From Antilocapra americana (lineage: Eukaryota; Chordata; Mammalia; Artiodactyla; Antilocapridae): DNA of 64,000 nucleotides. Under the pieces are notes generated by a model. It did not search any database, had not been told where the DNA came from, and saw only the letters and a list, made by a program, of their open reading frames with translations. Each line of letters begins with the position of its first letter. Positions within the stretch are counted from its first letter, which is position 1. The DNA lies in the NCBI GenBank assembly GCA_007570785.1, contig ML664175.1:7079618-7143617 (forward strand), in the 5' to 3' direction. Of the stretch, positions 36,644 to 46,738 are shown piece by piece. Made by a program: the position numbers and the translations under genes.

Positions 36644-38838
36644 GACATGACCAGATGGTCGACACCAAAATCAGATTGATTACATTCTTTGCAGCCAAAG
36701 ATGGAGAAGCTCTATACAGTCAGCAAAAACAAGACCAGGAGCTGACTGTGGCTCATATCATGAATTCCTTATTGCCAAATTCAGACTTAAATTGAAGAAA
36801 GTGGACAAAACCACTAGACCATTCATGTATGACCTAAATCAAATCCCTTATGACTATACAGTGGAAGTGAGAAATGGATTTAAAGGACTAGATCTGATAG
36901 ACAGAATGCCTGATGAACGATGGATGGAGGTTCGTGACATGGTACAGGAGACAGGAATCAAGACCATCTCCAAGAAAAAGAAATGCAAAAAAGCAAAATG
37001 GCTGTCTGACTAGGCCTTAAAAATAGCTGTGAAAAGACGGGAAGCAAAAAGTAAAAGAGAAAAGGAAAGATATACCCAGTTGAATGTAGAGTTCCAAAGA
37101 ATAGCAGGGGAGATAAAAAAGCCTTCCTCAGCGATCAATGCAAAGAAATAGAGGAAAACACTAGAATGGGAAACACTAGAGATCTCTTCAAGAAAATGAG
37201 AGATATAAAGGGAAATTTTCATGCAAAGATGGGCTCAATAAAGGACAGAAATGGTAGAGACCTAACAGAAGCACAAGATATTAAGAAGAGGTGACAAGAA
37301 TACACAGAAGAATTGTACAAAAAAGACCTTCATGACCCAGATAATCACGATGGTGTAGTCACTCACCTAGGGCCAGACATCCTGGAATGTGAAGTCAAGT
37401 GGCCCTTAGGAGACATCACTATGAACAAAGCTAGTGAAGGTGATGGAATTTCAGTTGAGCCATTTCAAATCCTGAAATATGACGCTGTGAAAGTGCTGCG
37501 CTCAATATGACAGAAAATTTGGAAAACTCAGCAATGGCCACAGGACTGGAAAAGGTCAGTTTACATCCTATCCCAAAGAAAGGCAATGCCAAATAATGCT
37601 CAAACTACCACACAATTGCACTCATCACACACGCTAATAAAGTAATGCTCAAAATTCTCCAAGCCAGGCTTCAGCAATATGTGAACCGTGAACTTCCAGA
37701 TGTTCAAGCTGGTTTTAGAAAAGGCAGAGGAACCAGAGATCAAATTGCCAACATTTACTGGATCATCAAAAAAGCAAGAGAATTCCAGAAAAACATCTAT
37801 TTCTGTTTTATTTACTATATCAAAGCCTTTGACTGCGTGGATCACAATAAACTGGAAAATTCTGAAAGAGATGGGCATACCAGACCACCTGACCTGCCTC
37901 TTGAGAAACCTGTATGCAGATCAGGAAGCAACAGTTAGAACTGGACATGGAACAACAGACAGCTTCCAAATAGGAAAAGAAGTATGTCAAGGCTGCACAT
38001 TGTCACCCTGCTTATTTAACTTATATGCAGAGTAAATCATGAGAAACACTGGGCTGGAGGAAGCACAAGTTGGAATCAAGATTGCTGGGAGAAATATCAA
38101 TAATCTCAGATATGCAGATGACACCACCCTTCTGGCAGAAAGTGAAGAAGAACTAAAGAGGCTCTTGCTGAAAGTAAAAGTTAAAAAGTTGGATTAAAGC
38201 TCAACATTCAGAAAACTAAGATCATGGCATCCGATCCCAATCACTTCATGGCAGATAGATGGGGAAACATCAGATGGCTGACTTTATTTTTCTGGACTCC
38301 AAAATCACTGTAGATGGTGATTACAGCCATGAAATTAACAGACACTTACTCCTTGGAAGGAAATTTATGACCAACCTAGACAACATATAAAAAGCAGAGA
38401 TATTACTTTGCCAACAAAGGTCCATCTAGTCAAGGCTACGGTTTTCCAAGAGTCATGTATGGATGTGAGAGTTGGACTATAAAGAAAGCTGAGCACTAAA
38501 GAATTGATGCTTTTGAAGTGTGGTGTTGCAGAAGACTCTTGAGAGTCCCTTGGACTGAGTGTTAATTTGAAGGACTGAGGTTGAAGCTGAAACTCCAATA
38601 CTTTGGTCACCTGATGTGAAGAGCTGACTCATTTGAAAAGACCTTGATGCTGGGAAAGTTTGGGGGCAGGAGGAGAAGGGGAAAACAGAGGATGAGATGG
38701 CTGGATGGCATCACCGACTCGACGGACATGGGTTTGGGTGGACTCCGGGAGTTGGACAGGGAGGCCTGGCGTGCTGCGGTTCACGGTGTCGCGAAGAGTC
38801 AGACACGACTGAGTGACTAACGGAACTGAACTGAACCG
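36644..38838 (+). mobile_element. BovB LINE, longest copy in the window (copy 7)
   Basis: About 2.2 kb running from the C-terminal part of the endonuclease (WTxPDG-like start) through the linker and RT to a full 3' end (GAACTGAACTGAACCGAA). Open pieces at 36792-37013, 37313-37510, 37645-37938 and 37688-38035 are separated by stops and frameshifts. The Y-A-D-D box survives at 38111-38122 but not in the same frame as the motif-A block. In the endonuclease the S-D-H aspartate has become tyrosine (TAT at 36756-36758). AATAAATG at 36636-36643 and 38839-38846 is a candidate 8-bp target-site duplication. It is antisense to WDR72 in the intron before the 196-bp exon. Confidence 0.95.
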
Positions 38839-39184
38839 AATAAATGTTCTGGTAATATTTGTCCTGCTGCCAGCATTTTAACAAGGTCATAGAATCATAG
38901 AATCTTAAGGTCCATTAGTCCAAATATGTCCAAACTACGTTAAAATTTATTTGAAGGTCAAACAGACAACTACAAAAGATGTTTAATTGGAGCAATTCAG
39001 AATAAATGTTCTGCTGAATTCTTTTTTCCCTAAGAACTTTTTTCTCCACTGAGAAATTCTTTGGCTACTGGGGAAAAAAACAATCCCACCTTTAATAGAG
39101 ACTCTTTTAGGGCAAACATAAATCTGCTGGTAAAGTCAACATATACTGATGTTTATTTGATTAACACAGAGGCTTTTTCAGAGC

Positions 39185-39690
39185 TATTCAGGCATTCACT
39201 AAATATTTATTGACTGGCTGCTGTCACGTCTGCTTTTCTGTGCATTAGTGAAAGGAGTGAGTGAGACAGGCAAAGCCCCTGCTCTCAGTAAGCTTCTGTA
39301 ACAGTGCAAAGACAGAAAATAGGCAAGCAAAAACCAAATGGTAAAATTTCCATTAAAAGCAAGCCTAACAAAGAAAATACAAACGGATACTGTGACAGCG
39401 ACTGGAGCATGGGAGAGGCAGGGCACGAGACAATATTAGATGGAGTGATCAGGGCAGACTCCTCTGAGGGACTGGCTTTTAAACAAAGATCCCAGTGATG
39501 AGTGGGAAAAAATGGGAATTCCAACCTGAAAGAGCAATAAGGTCCTGAGGTGGAAGTGAGCTTTGTGAGTCTGGATGTAATAAGCAGATCAGTGTGGCTA
39601 GTGAGGGCCGGGGAGAGTGATGAGCAAAAAGGTTAGGCTTGGGGCAAATCAGGTAGGCCATGGTTTTAATGACCATCCCAACTGTGTTAT
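39185..39690 (-). mobile_element. L2 LINE remnant
   Basis: CACTAAATATTTATTGACTG, CAAAGCCCCTGCTCTCAGTA and later TCAGGTAGGCCATGGTTTTA follow the L2 order in reverse orientation. Confidence 0.65.
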
Positions 39691-40332
39691 TTGGTTTCAT
39701 GGTATCAACCCCAATAATCTGTTCTGAATCGACTTTCGTTGTTTTCCTGTAACAGAAAATAACCATTTGTAATTGGCCTTATTGCTATGCTTGTCTTGCA
39801 AATGTGATATTTATTTAGCTCATAAAGAATAACGTTCCAGTTAATATTCATCTAATCAATGCACAGATATTTATTATATGATGTACAAAGCTATCCACAC
39901 ATACACAAACTATTCTTGAAATAAAGAAAAGACTTAAATTGGACATTGAGTAAACGAGGTCTCTAAATCAGCTCACAAATGAAAAGGACAGAAAAATGAT
40001 CTCTAATCATACCTATCAAATTCACAAGCCTAGGGACCTTTCTATCTAATATTGAAAACAAATAATAAACATTTGCCTCTGTGGGCACTATGTTACCTAT
40101 AACACCATAAACATCTCTTAATCAACCCCCTCTATTCATGTCCCCTAACTTGCATGTTCTTTTCCACTTTTCCCTCATTATTAGTCTCTGTATCAGTCCT
40201 ATTAAATGAAATACCCTGGAAGTAAACACAAGAGTACCTACTTATATATATTCTTAGGTAGAGGGGAATATGAAGGAAATGCAGTAGCAAGGAACTCTTC
40301 CAATAACTTCAAAAAATGAACTGTTATCATAC

Positions 40333-40412
40333 CTGAACAGACTGGTCTCTCCAACAGGAAATTAGCTTCAAAAGTGAAACGTCAGCTTCAGGTAGATGAG
40401 ATTCACTCTTAC
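40333..40412 (-). CDS. WDR72: WDR72 80-bp coding exon (probably exon 17)
   Basis: The acceptor is TATATATTTTTAG, with AG at 40414-40413, and the donor is GTTCAG|GTATGA, with GT at 40332-40331. The first two bases (GT) complete a glycine codon with the leftover G of the 92-bp exon. Twenty-six codons follow: [20 protein letters not shown] then RDQSVQ, ending in phase 0. This matches the [22 protein letters not shown] segment of WDR72. The odd feature is that the exon begins GTAAGAGT, which itself looks like a 5' splice site, immediately after the acceptor AG. Its genuine donor (GTATGA) is weaker than this internal one. The exon is flanked on the two sides by inverted BovB copies (see findings). 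Confidence 0.92.
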
Positions 40413-40414
40413 CT
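40405..40414 (-). promoter_or_regulatory. Juxtaposed 3'/5' splice-site motif at the start of WDR72 exon 17
   Basis: On the minus strand the sequence reads TTTTTAG|GTAAGAGT, so an acceptor AG is directly followed by a good donor consensus. This is the arrangement known from recursive splice sites and RS-exons in long vertebrate genes. After joining to exon 16 (ending AAATG) the reconstituted donor would be ATG|GTAAGA, closer to consensus than the exon's own GTATGA. Whether it is used is unknown. Confidence 0.5.
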
Positions 40415-40651
40415 AAAAATATATAGAACACATTTGTATCTTTAGAGTATTAAACATGGATGCAGCCCAATGATCTTCAACTCTGACGGCACATTGAAAT
40501 CACTTGGGAGCCTTTTTCCCCCCACTAAAATCAATCTTCCAGTGATTCTGGTCTAATAGCTCCCAGGGTGAGAAGGGGGCAGGCATTAATACTTTTTAAA
40601 AGTACCTTAGATGATTTTCATATATAGCCAGAGTCAAGAAACATTAATTAA

Positions 40652-40671
40652 CATATATATATATATATATA
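40652..40671. repeat. (AT)n microsatellite
   Basis: About ten AT units, 240 bp upstream (in gene sense) of the 80-bp WDR72 exon. Confidence 0.95.
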
Positions 40672-41399
40672 TTTCTAATAATTATCCTCATACAGATTCA
40701 CATTAAGTCAAACTCATCTTTATACCTTAAACCCATTTCTGTACCTTTTTGCCAACAAAATGCAATGACTAACATTTTCCTTAAAACAGATTACTGAATT
40801 TCACAACTCCTTCCTCATACAAGTAGTTCCTGAAATTCTACCTGGCCATGAATCAGTATATATCACACAGAAAACCCTATAAAAAACTTCCTTTGATTTG
40901 TCCTTACCTAGCTGTACTACTCTGATCAATAGGTATAGCACTTATGTTTTAATTTGACTCATTTTGTTATGTATCGTTTCTTTTAAATTTGCCCTCTTGA
41001 ATGTCCTTTCTATCTATTTGCCCTAATGTTCAGCGTGAAATTTTAAGGTTGAGCTATGGCTTAGTTTATTTAAATTGATCCATAGAGTATCCAACAGTTT
41101 CCTACACAAAAAAGCACTTAATAAGTGCCTTTTCATTAATTGAAAATGGACATATTATCATCCAAATGAAAAAATCAATGAATTAAGGCTTTCTGATGGC
41201 TAAAGTATATTATCTAGGTGCCAGATCCAGGAGTGAGATAAGGAAAAGTGATGCAATCCTGCACTGGAGGGAAAATTGCTATAATTGTCTATTTAAATTA
41301 ATGTATTAATGTATGTTTGAAAACCTGGATCAACTATTTAAATTAGTTTTAGTCTAAGATGCTTTTCATTGAATTACCATTTTATATATTAATAGATAT

Positions 41400-41418
41400 G
41401 TGTGTGTGTGTGTGTGTA
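41400..41418. repeat. (TG)n microsatellite
   Basis: About nine TG units in the WDR72 intron. Confidence 0.95.
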
Positions 41419-42255
41419 TCTCACATTAGTGGACAAAGGAGATTAATAGAAGGTATTGATATAATGTAAACTGGGAACATAAAAGAAATATTTAAGAAAC
41501 TTCTGACTCATTGTTTCCTATGGAACCTATGATATAAATTGGACATGGCCAAGAACAGTATATAAAATGTGTGAATATGACAGAGCACTATGAGTTTAAA
41601 GTTGTATCTTCCATTTCTTCATAAGCAGAGCAGGTAAAGGAGCATTTTCTTTTTATCCATTTTCTTTCTTCCTCTTTCATTTGGTTGACCTTGTGATTGT
41701 ACCATCAAAGCTAAGTATTGGTCTCAACTGTAACTACTTACTGGCATCATGGGGTACTTCATAGCACACTTTAATGTGATGTTAAAACTTTAATATGAGA
41801 TAGAAATGAGAGCCAACTTTTCTTGGCAACATCAGTGAGTTAAAGAATTAATTATAACTTCAGGGGAAAGATAAAAAGAAAACATCTCAGGCTTACCAAT
41901 ATTACTTAGCCATCATTTCTGATGATGGAAGTAGGTATTGGTTCCTATCAGTCCTTCAGAATTAGTATCTTAGAGTACTATTTTATTCCTCAGGCTTGGA
42001 CTTGATAGAATTAATAGCATGAAGTGAATCTCTCCTTTCTTTAACCTCCATATGCCAATTATTAAAACATAAAACCATGTTTCCTTTGTACCTAAGTTAA
42101 TTGTAAATGCTATAAATGCCACCTCTCAACATCAGGAAGATTGTTTGGTAATAACCCTAGTTGCTCAGGCTGCTTTAGATGGGACAATCATAGGAAAAGT
42201 TGAGGCCTCCTTGGTTCTGGTTAGCAAATACCTGGGTCTCTGCAGAAGCAACTTA

Positions 42256-42467
42256 CTGTTTTTGTTTTGTTGCTAAGCCATGTCTGGCTCTTTTGTGACC
42301 CTATGGACTGTAGCCCACTAGGCTCACATGTCCATGGGCTTCTCCAGGCAAGAATACTGGAGCAGGTTGCCATTTCCTTATCCAGAGGATCTTCCCAACC
42401 CAGGGATTGAACCCATATCTCCTGCATTGGCAGACGAGTTGTTTACCACTAAGCCGCTAGAGAAGCC
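42256..42467 (-). mobile_element. Bov-tA SINE with target-site duplication
   Basis: Reverse copy flanked by CAGAAGCAACTTA (42243-42255) and CAGAAACCACTTA (42468-42480), 11 of 13 identical. T-rich tail near 42257-42270. Confidence 0.93.
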
Positions 42468-42639
42468 CAGAAACCACTTATATTATACCTTAAACTCTAA
42501 TCTCTTTCTCAGCATTATAAAAAATAAAAATTAGAGTAAATAACCCTAATAATGACTACTACTTCAGGCAAAGGCAGGCAGTCTAGACTAGGTCCTATAG
42601 AGGAAACATAACTTATACTCATAAATGTAAGAAATGGCC

Positions 42640-42860
42640 TTATGTAGAAAGAGCAAAGACGTTGGAATTAGATGGAAATGGACTGGAATCCTAGTCCTTC
42701 ATCTTGTTAGCTGGTTGACTATGAATGAGTCATCTAACTTCTCTGATCCCCAATTTCCCTTAGGATTAAACAGAGGTAGATCCTCCTATTGTGCAGTGTT
42801 ATTTCTATATTAGTTGAGATAATACATGTAAAGTTTGTGGACTTACTTCTTTGGTCATAC
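42640..42860 (+). mobile_element. MIR SINE remnant
   Basis: AGCAAAGACGTTGGAATTAG, GACTATGAATGAGTCATCTA and ACTTCTCTGATCCCCAATTT fit the MIR order. Confidence 0.65.
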
Positions 42861-43164
42861 TAGCAGCTTAATAATTGGAGACTATTAATAAACTCTCACT
42901 TTAAAATATTCTAATGAATATTCTGTTCAAAAGCCCTGAGAGAGCCACTGTGCAACTGTTATTCAGGTCATCCCAATGTATTAATCATATGCTGCACAAC
43001 TTTGGAAGTAAAAAGAACATCAAATCTAGAATCTTGTTCCTATTTTCCAAATTCAGTAACTATGGCTTTTAAAGGAGTAGAATATACACTTAAAGCAACA
43101 TAAGTACTAAGTGGCAGGACTGGATCTAGAACCTCAGTGTTTTATCTCCAAAACCATTGTTCTA

Positions 43165-44345
43165 TTTTTTATTCATCCTCAATCCAAAAGTATTTGATTA
43201 ATTCCTTGCAAGCATTGTTCTGGGAACTGGGGACACAGCAGTGAATAAAGCTGATTAAAAAAAAAGTATTTAATAACCTCCCTGGAGCTTACATTTGAGT
43301 GGCAGGAGGTAGGTGGCAAATGAAAAAATGATATACAGCATGTCAGATATTGAAAAGGACTATGATCGAACAGGGAAAGGGGTAGAGTGTGCTAGGGAGA
43401 ATGGAGGGTGCCTGCATTGATAAGATGGCATTTGAGGATGAATTGAAGCATAGAGGATAGAGGTGAGGAACAGCAGGTTGGATTATGTGGAGTCTGGAGA
43501 AAGGGCCTTCCAGGCAGAGGGAACACTCAGTGCAAAGACCTTAAACCCTGCCTGACATGTTCTGGTAAGAGTCAAAAAGGGCAGCCTAGCTGGGAGTAGT
43601 GAAGCTGGGGATGAATACAAAGAGATGAGGTCAGATGGGGGCGATGTGAAGATATAGGCAGAGCAACCAGGTTATATAGGGCCTCATGAGCTATCGTAAG
43701 GACTGTAGCTTTTATTCAGAGTGAGACGGAAGCCACTGAAAAGTGTTAAGTAATAGCATGAGGGCTTCCCTAGTGACTCAGACAGTGAAGAATCCACCTG
43801 CAATGCAGATAGACCTGGGTTTGATCCCTGGTTTTGGAAGATCTCCTGGAAAAGGAATGACTACCCATTCCAGTATTCTTGCCTGGAGAATCCAATGGGC
43901 AGAGGAGCCTGGCAGGCTCAGTCCATGGAGTCACAAAGAGTCAGACATGACTGAGCAACTAACATACATGAGGTTCTGACTTAGTTTCAAATAGATCATT
44001 CTGGATTTTTGGTTGGGAATAGAGTGCAGGAGTCAAGAATATCAGCAGAATGTAGTCAGGAGCCTCCTGTATCTAGGCAAAGGGGGATGAAGTCTCACAC
44101 CTGGCATTTGGCAGAATAGGTGGAGAGAAGCAGTCAGAATCTGGAATATGTTCTGAAGCTAAAACCAACATGGTTACTAAAAGTTTGGATGTGGAGTATG
44201 AGAAAAAGGAGAAAGTCAAAATGGCATTAAAGTTCTTGGCCTGAATAACTGGAAGGATAGATTTTGCTATTTACTGAGATGTAAAAAAAATTGCATAAGG
44301 ATGTTTGGGAGATGAATTAGCCATTTGGGATCAAAACAAAATCTT
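43165..44345 (-). mobile_element. L2 LINE, long ancient copy
   Basis: The inverted L2 3' part starts near the 3' tail (TTATTCATCC...GGGGACACAGCAGTGAATAA) and passes through GCCTTCCAGGCAGAGGGAAC and GAAGCCACTGAAAAGTGTTA. It continues to the more internal block GTTCTTGGCCTGAATAACTG and TTTACTGAGATGTAAAA. About 1 kb is alignable in order, which is long for L2. A Bov-tA interrupts it at 43764-43966. Confidence 0.8.
43764..43966 (+). mobile_element. Bov-tA SINE inserted in an L2
   Basis: Forward copy with the head GCTTCCCTAGTGACTCAGAC and tail GACTGAGCAACTAACATA. The 7-bp duplication CATGAGG occurs at 43757-43763 and 43967-43973. The host L2 resumes immediately after. Confidence 0.93.
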
Positions 44346-44411
44346 AACACCAAGATTGTTACCCAGAAAAACTCAAAGACAACCTTCTGAAATAGCTGTA
44401 AAACTACTTAA

Positions 44412-46000
44412 TATAGTATCAGTATCAGTTCAGTCGCTCAGTCGTGTCTGACTCTTTGCGACCCCATGGGCCACAGCACGCCAGGCCTCCCTGTTCATCA
44501 CCAACTCCTGGAGTCCACCCAAATCCATGTCCATCGAGTTGGTGATGCCATCCAGCCATCTCATCCTCTGTCATCCCCTCCTCCTCCTGCCCCCAATCCT
44601 TTCCAGCATCAGGGTCTTTCCAATGAGTCAATTCTTCACATGAGGTGGCCAAGTATTGGAGTTTCAGCTTCAACATCAGTCCTTCCAATGAACACCCAGC
44701 ACTAATCTACTGTAGGATGGACTTGTTGGATCTCCTTGCAGTCCAAGGGAATCTCAAGAGTCTTCTCAAACACCACAGTTCAAAAGCATCAATTCTTCAG
44801 TGCTCAGCCTTTTTCACTGAGCAACTCTCACATCCATACATGACTACTGGAAAAACCATAGCCTTGACTAGACAAACCTTTGCTGGCAAAGTAATGTCTC
44901 TGCTTTTCAATATGCTATCCAGGTTGGCCATATCTTTCCTTCCAAGGAGTAGGCGTCTTTTGATTTCATGGCTGCAATCACCATCTGCAGTGAGTTTGGA
45001 GCCCAAAAAAATAAAGTCTGACACTGTTTCCACTGTTTCCCCATCTATTTCCCATGAAGTGATGGGACAAGATGCCATGATCTTAGTTTTCTGAATGTTG
45101 AGCCTTAAGCCAACTTTTTCACTCTCTTCTTTTACTTTCAGCAAGAGGTTTTTTAGTTCCTCTTCACTTTCTGCCATAAGGGTGGTATCGTCTGCATATC
45201 TGAGGTTAATGATATTTCTCCCGGCAATCTTGATTCTAGCTTGCGCTTCTTCTAGCCCAGTGTTTTTCATGATGTATTCTGAATATAAGTTAAATAAGCA
45301 AGGTGACAATATACAGCCTTGACGTACTCCTTTTCCTATTTGGAACCTGTTGTTCCATGTCTATTTCTAACTCTTGCTTCCTGACCTGCATACAGGTTTC
45401 TCAAGAGACAGCTCAGGTGGTCTGGTATGCCCATCTCTTTCAGAATTTTCCACAGTTTATTGTGATCCACACAGTCAAAGGCTTTGGCATAGTCAATAAA
45501 GAAGAAGTAGATGTTTTTCTGGAATTCTGTTGCTTTTTTGATGATCCAGCGGATGTTGGCAATTTGATCTCTGGTTCCTCTGCCTTTTCTAAAACCAATT
45601 TGAACACCTGGAAGTTCACGGTTCACATATTGCTGAAGCCTGGCTTGGAGAATTTTGAGCATTACTTTACTAGCATGTGAAATGAGTGCAATTGTGTGGT
45701 AGTTTGAACATTCTTTGGCATTGCCTTTCTTTGGGATAGGAATGTAAACTGACCTTTTCCAGTCCTGTGGCCATTGCTGAGTTTTCCAAATTTTCTGGCA
45801 TATTGAGTGCAGCACTTTCACAGCTTCATGCTTTAGGATTTGAAATGGCTCAACTGGAATTCCATCACCTCCACTAGCTTTGTTTGTAGTGAGGCTTTCT
45901 AAGGCCCACTTGACTTCACCTTCCAGGATGTCTGGCTCTAGCTGAGTGTGAGTGACCACACCATCATGATTATCTGAGTTGTAAAGATCTTTTTTGTAAA
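44412..46000 (-). mobile_element. BovB LINE, best-preserved RT in the window (copy 8)
   Basis: This copy is on the same strand as WDR72. Read on the minus strand, a 237-codon frame (46049-45336) holds the pre-palm region and RT motif A (F-I-D-Y-A-K-A-F-D). A 170-codon frame (45309-44797) holds the Y-A-D-D box (45198-45187), the thumb region and the start of the C-terminal part. The two frames are separated by a single 4-bp deletion near 45348 relative to the other copies. The C-terminal end is frameshifted once more near 44800. It is 5' truncated within the linker, so there is no endonuclease. The 5' edge lies about 350 bp past the donor of the 92-bp WDR72 exon. Confidence 0.95.
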
Positions 46001-46347
46001 GATAGTACTTATGTGGTAATAAAGATATTGATATAGTAAGCTTTCTCATAAATCATATGGGACCTTTATTTAATATTGAATGTTTCCTTGCTGAAAAGTT
46101 TCAGACTTTTAGGTATTTCACAGATCATTTGAAAAATCCATTACATTACATCTTATAAGATATTTTTTCTAACAATGAAATTTCATATATTTTAAATATA
46201 GACAGAATATAAACTATAACCATGTGAAACAATAATCAAACAATAAACATGCACCCTTCTTATTCTAAACTGCAGGATATTATCCAGTTATGTATGGCAC
46301 TTTTATTTCACAGAAAAGAAATTAGACTATATCTGTAACTACTTTAC

Positions 46348-46439
46348 CATTTCGTAAATGACCGTAGAAGCTAGAAATATTCAGAATATCATTTCCAGGA
46401 CTTTTCATCTTATTATGCACAGACTTCAGTTTGAAAGCA
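46348..46439 (-). CDS. WDR72: WDR72 92-bp coding exon (probably exon 16)
   Basis: This short exon was found by looking for the continuation of the large exon. The acceptor is TTTCCTCAACAG, with AG at 46441-46440, and the donor is AAATG|GTAAAG, with GT at 46347-46346. Its first base completes the split codon AG|T (Ser) from the previous exon. Thirty codons follow, reading [20 protein letters not shown] then [10 protein letters not shown], and one G is left over. Phase 2 in and phase 1 out fit both neighbours exactly. The NKM...GNDILN..SSFY core matches human WDR72 as I remember it, with several substitutions. The donor (GTAAAG) is weaker than consensus. A sense-oriented BovB begins about 350 bp beyond this donor. 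Confidence 0.9.
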
Positions 46440-46714
46440 CTGTTGAGGAAAGATTTAAAAGATATTGTTAAAGATGTATAAAAATATTTTGAATAATAAA
46501 TTGAAGATATAACTCCATGACCACCTTAACAGATTTGAGAATTGAACACATTATTTTTTGCAATGTCTTTGCAATTATTCTCTTTGGTGAATCTTATTTC
46601 CCTACTTTGACTTTCATAAAACCCTAATCTCAATTGAATTGTGAATCTTGGTTTATTCAGAATTATCTTGTGACCCACTTTTACTGGAAGGCCATTGTTA
46701 TTTTTAAATCATGT

Positions 46715-46738
46715 GATTTGAGGCTAATGCCTCAAATC
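46715..46738. repeat. Perfect 10-bp inverted repeat
   Basis: GATTTGAGGC (46715-46724), loop TAAT, GCCTCAAATC (46729-46738), inside a WDR72 intron. Confidence 0.9.

Larger units (their letters stand above)
32636..40332 (-). other. WDR72 intron between the 80-bp and 196-bp exons
   Basis: This 7.7 kb intron has a GTATGA donor and a TTATAG acceptor. It carries two antisense BovB copies (33240-34200 and 36644-38838), an antisense-read Bov-tA (36298-36513), a MIR-like piece (34850-34945), a ruminant L1 3' end piece (34946-35048) and an L2 (39185-39690). Positions 32636-33239, 35049-36297 and 39691-40332 are AT-rich and show nothing I can name. Confidence 0.8.
40413..46347 (-). other. WDR72 intron between the 92-bp and 80-bp exons
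   Basis: This 5.9 kb intron contains a sense-oriented BovB (44412-46000), a long L2 (43165-44345) with a Bov-tA inside it, another Bov-tA (42256-42467), a MIR-like segment (42640-42860), an (AT)n run at 40652-40671 and a (TG)n run at 41400-41418. The rest (40672-41399 and 41419-42242) is AT-rich unique DNA in which I see nothing. Confidence 0.8.
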
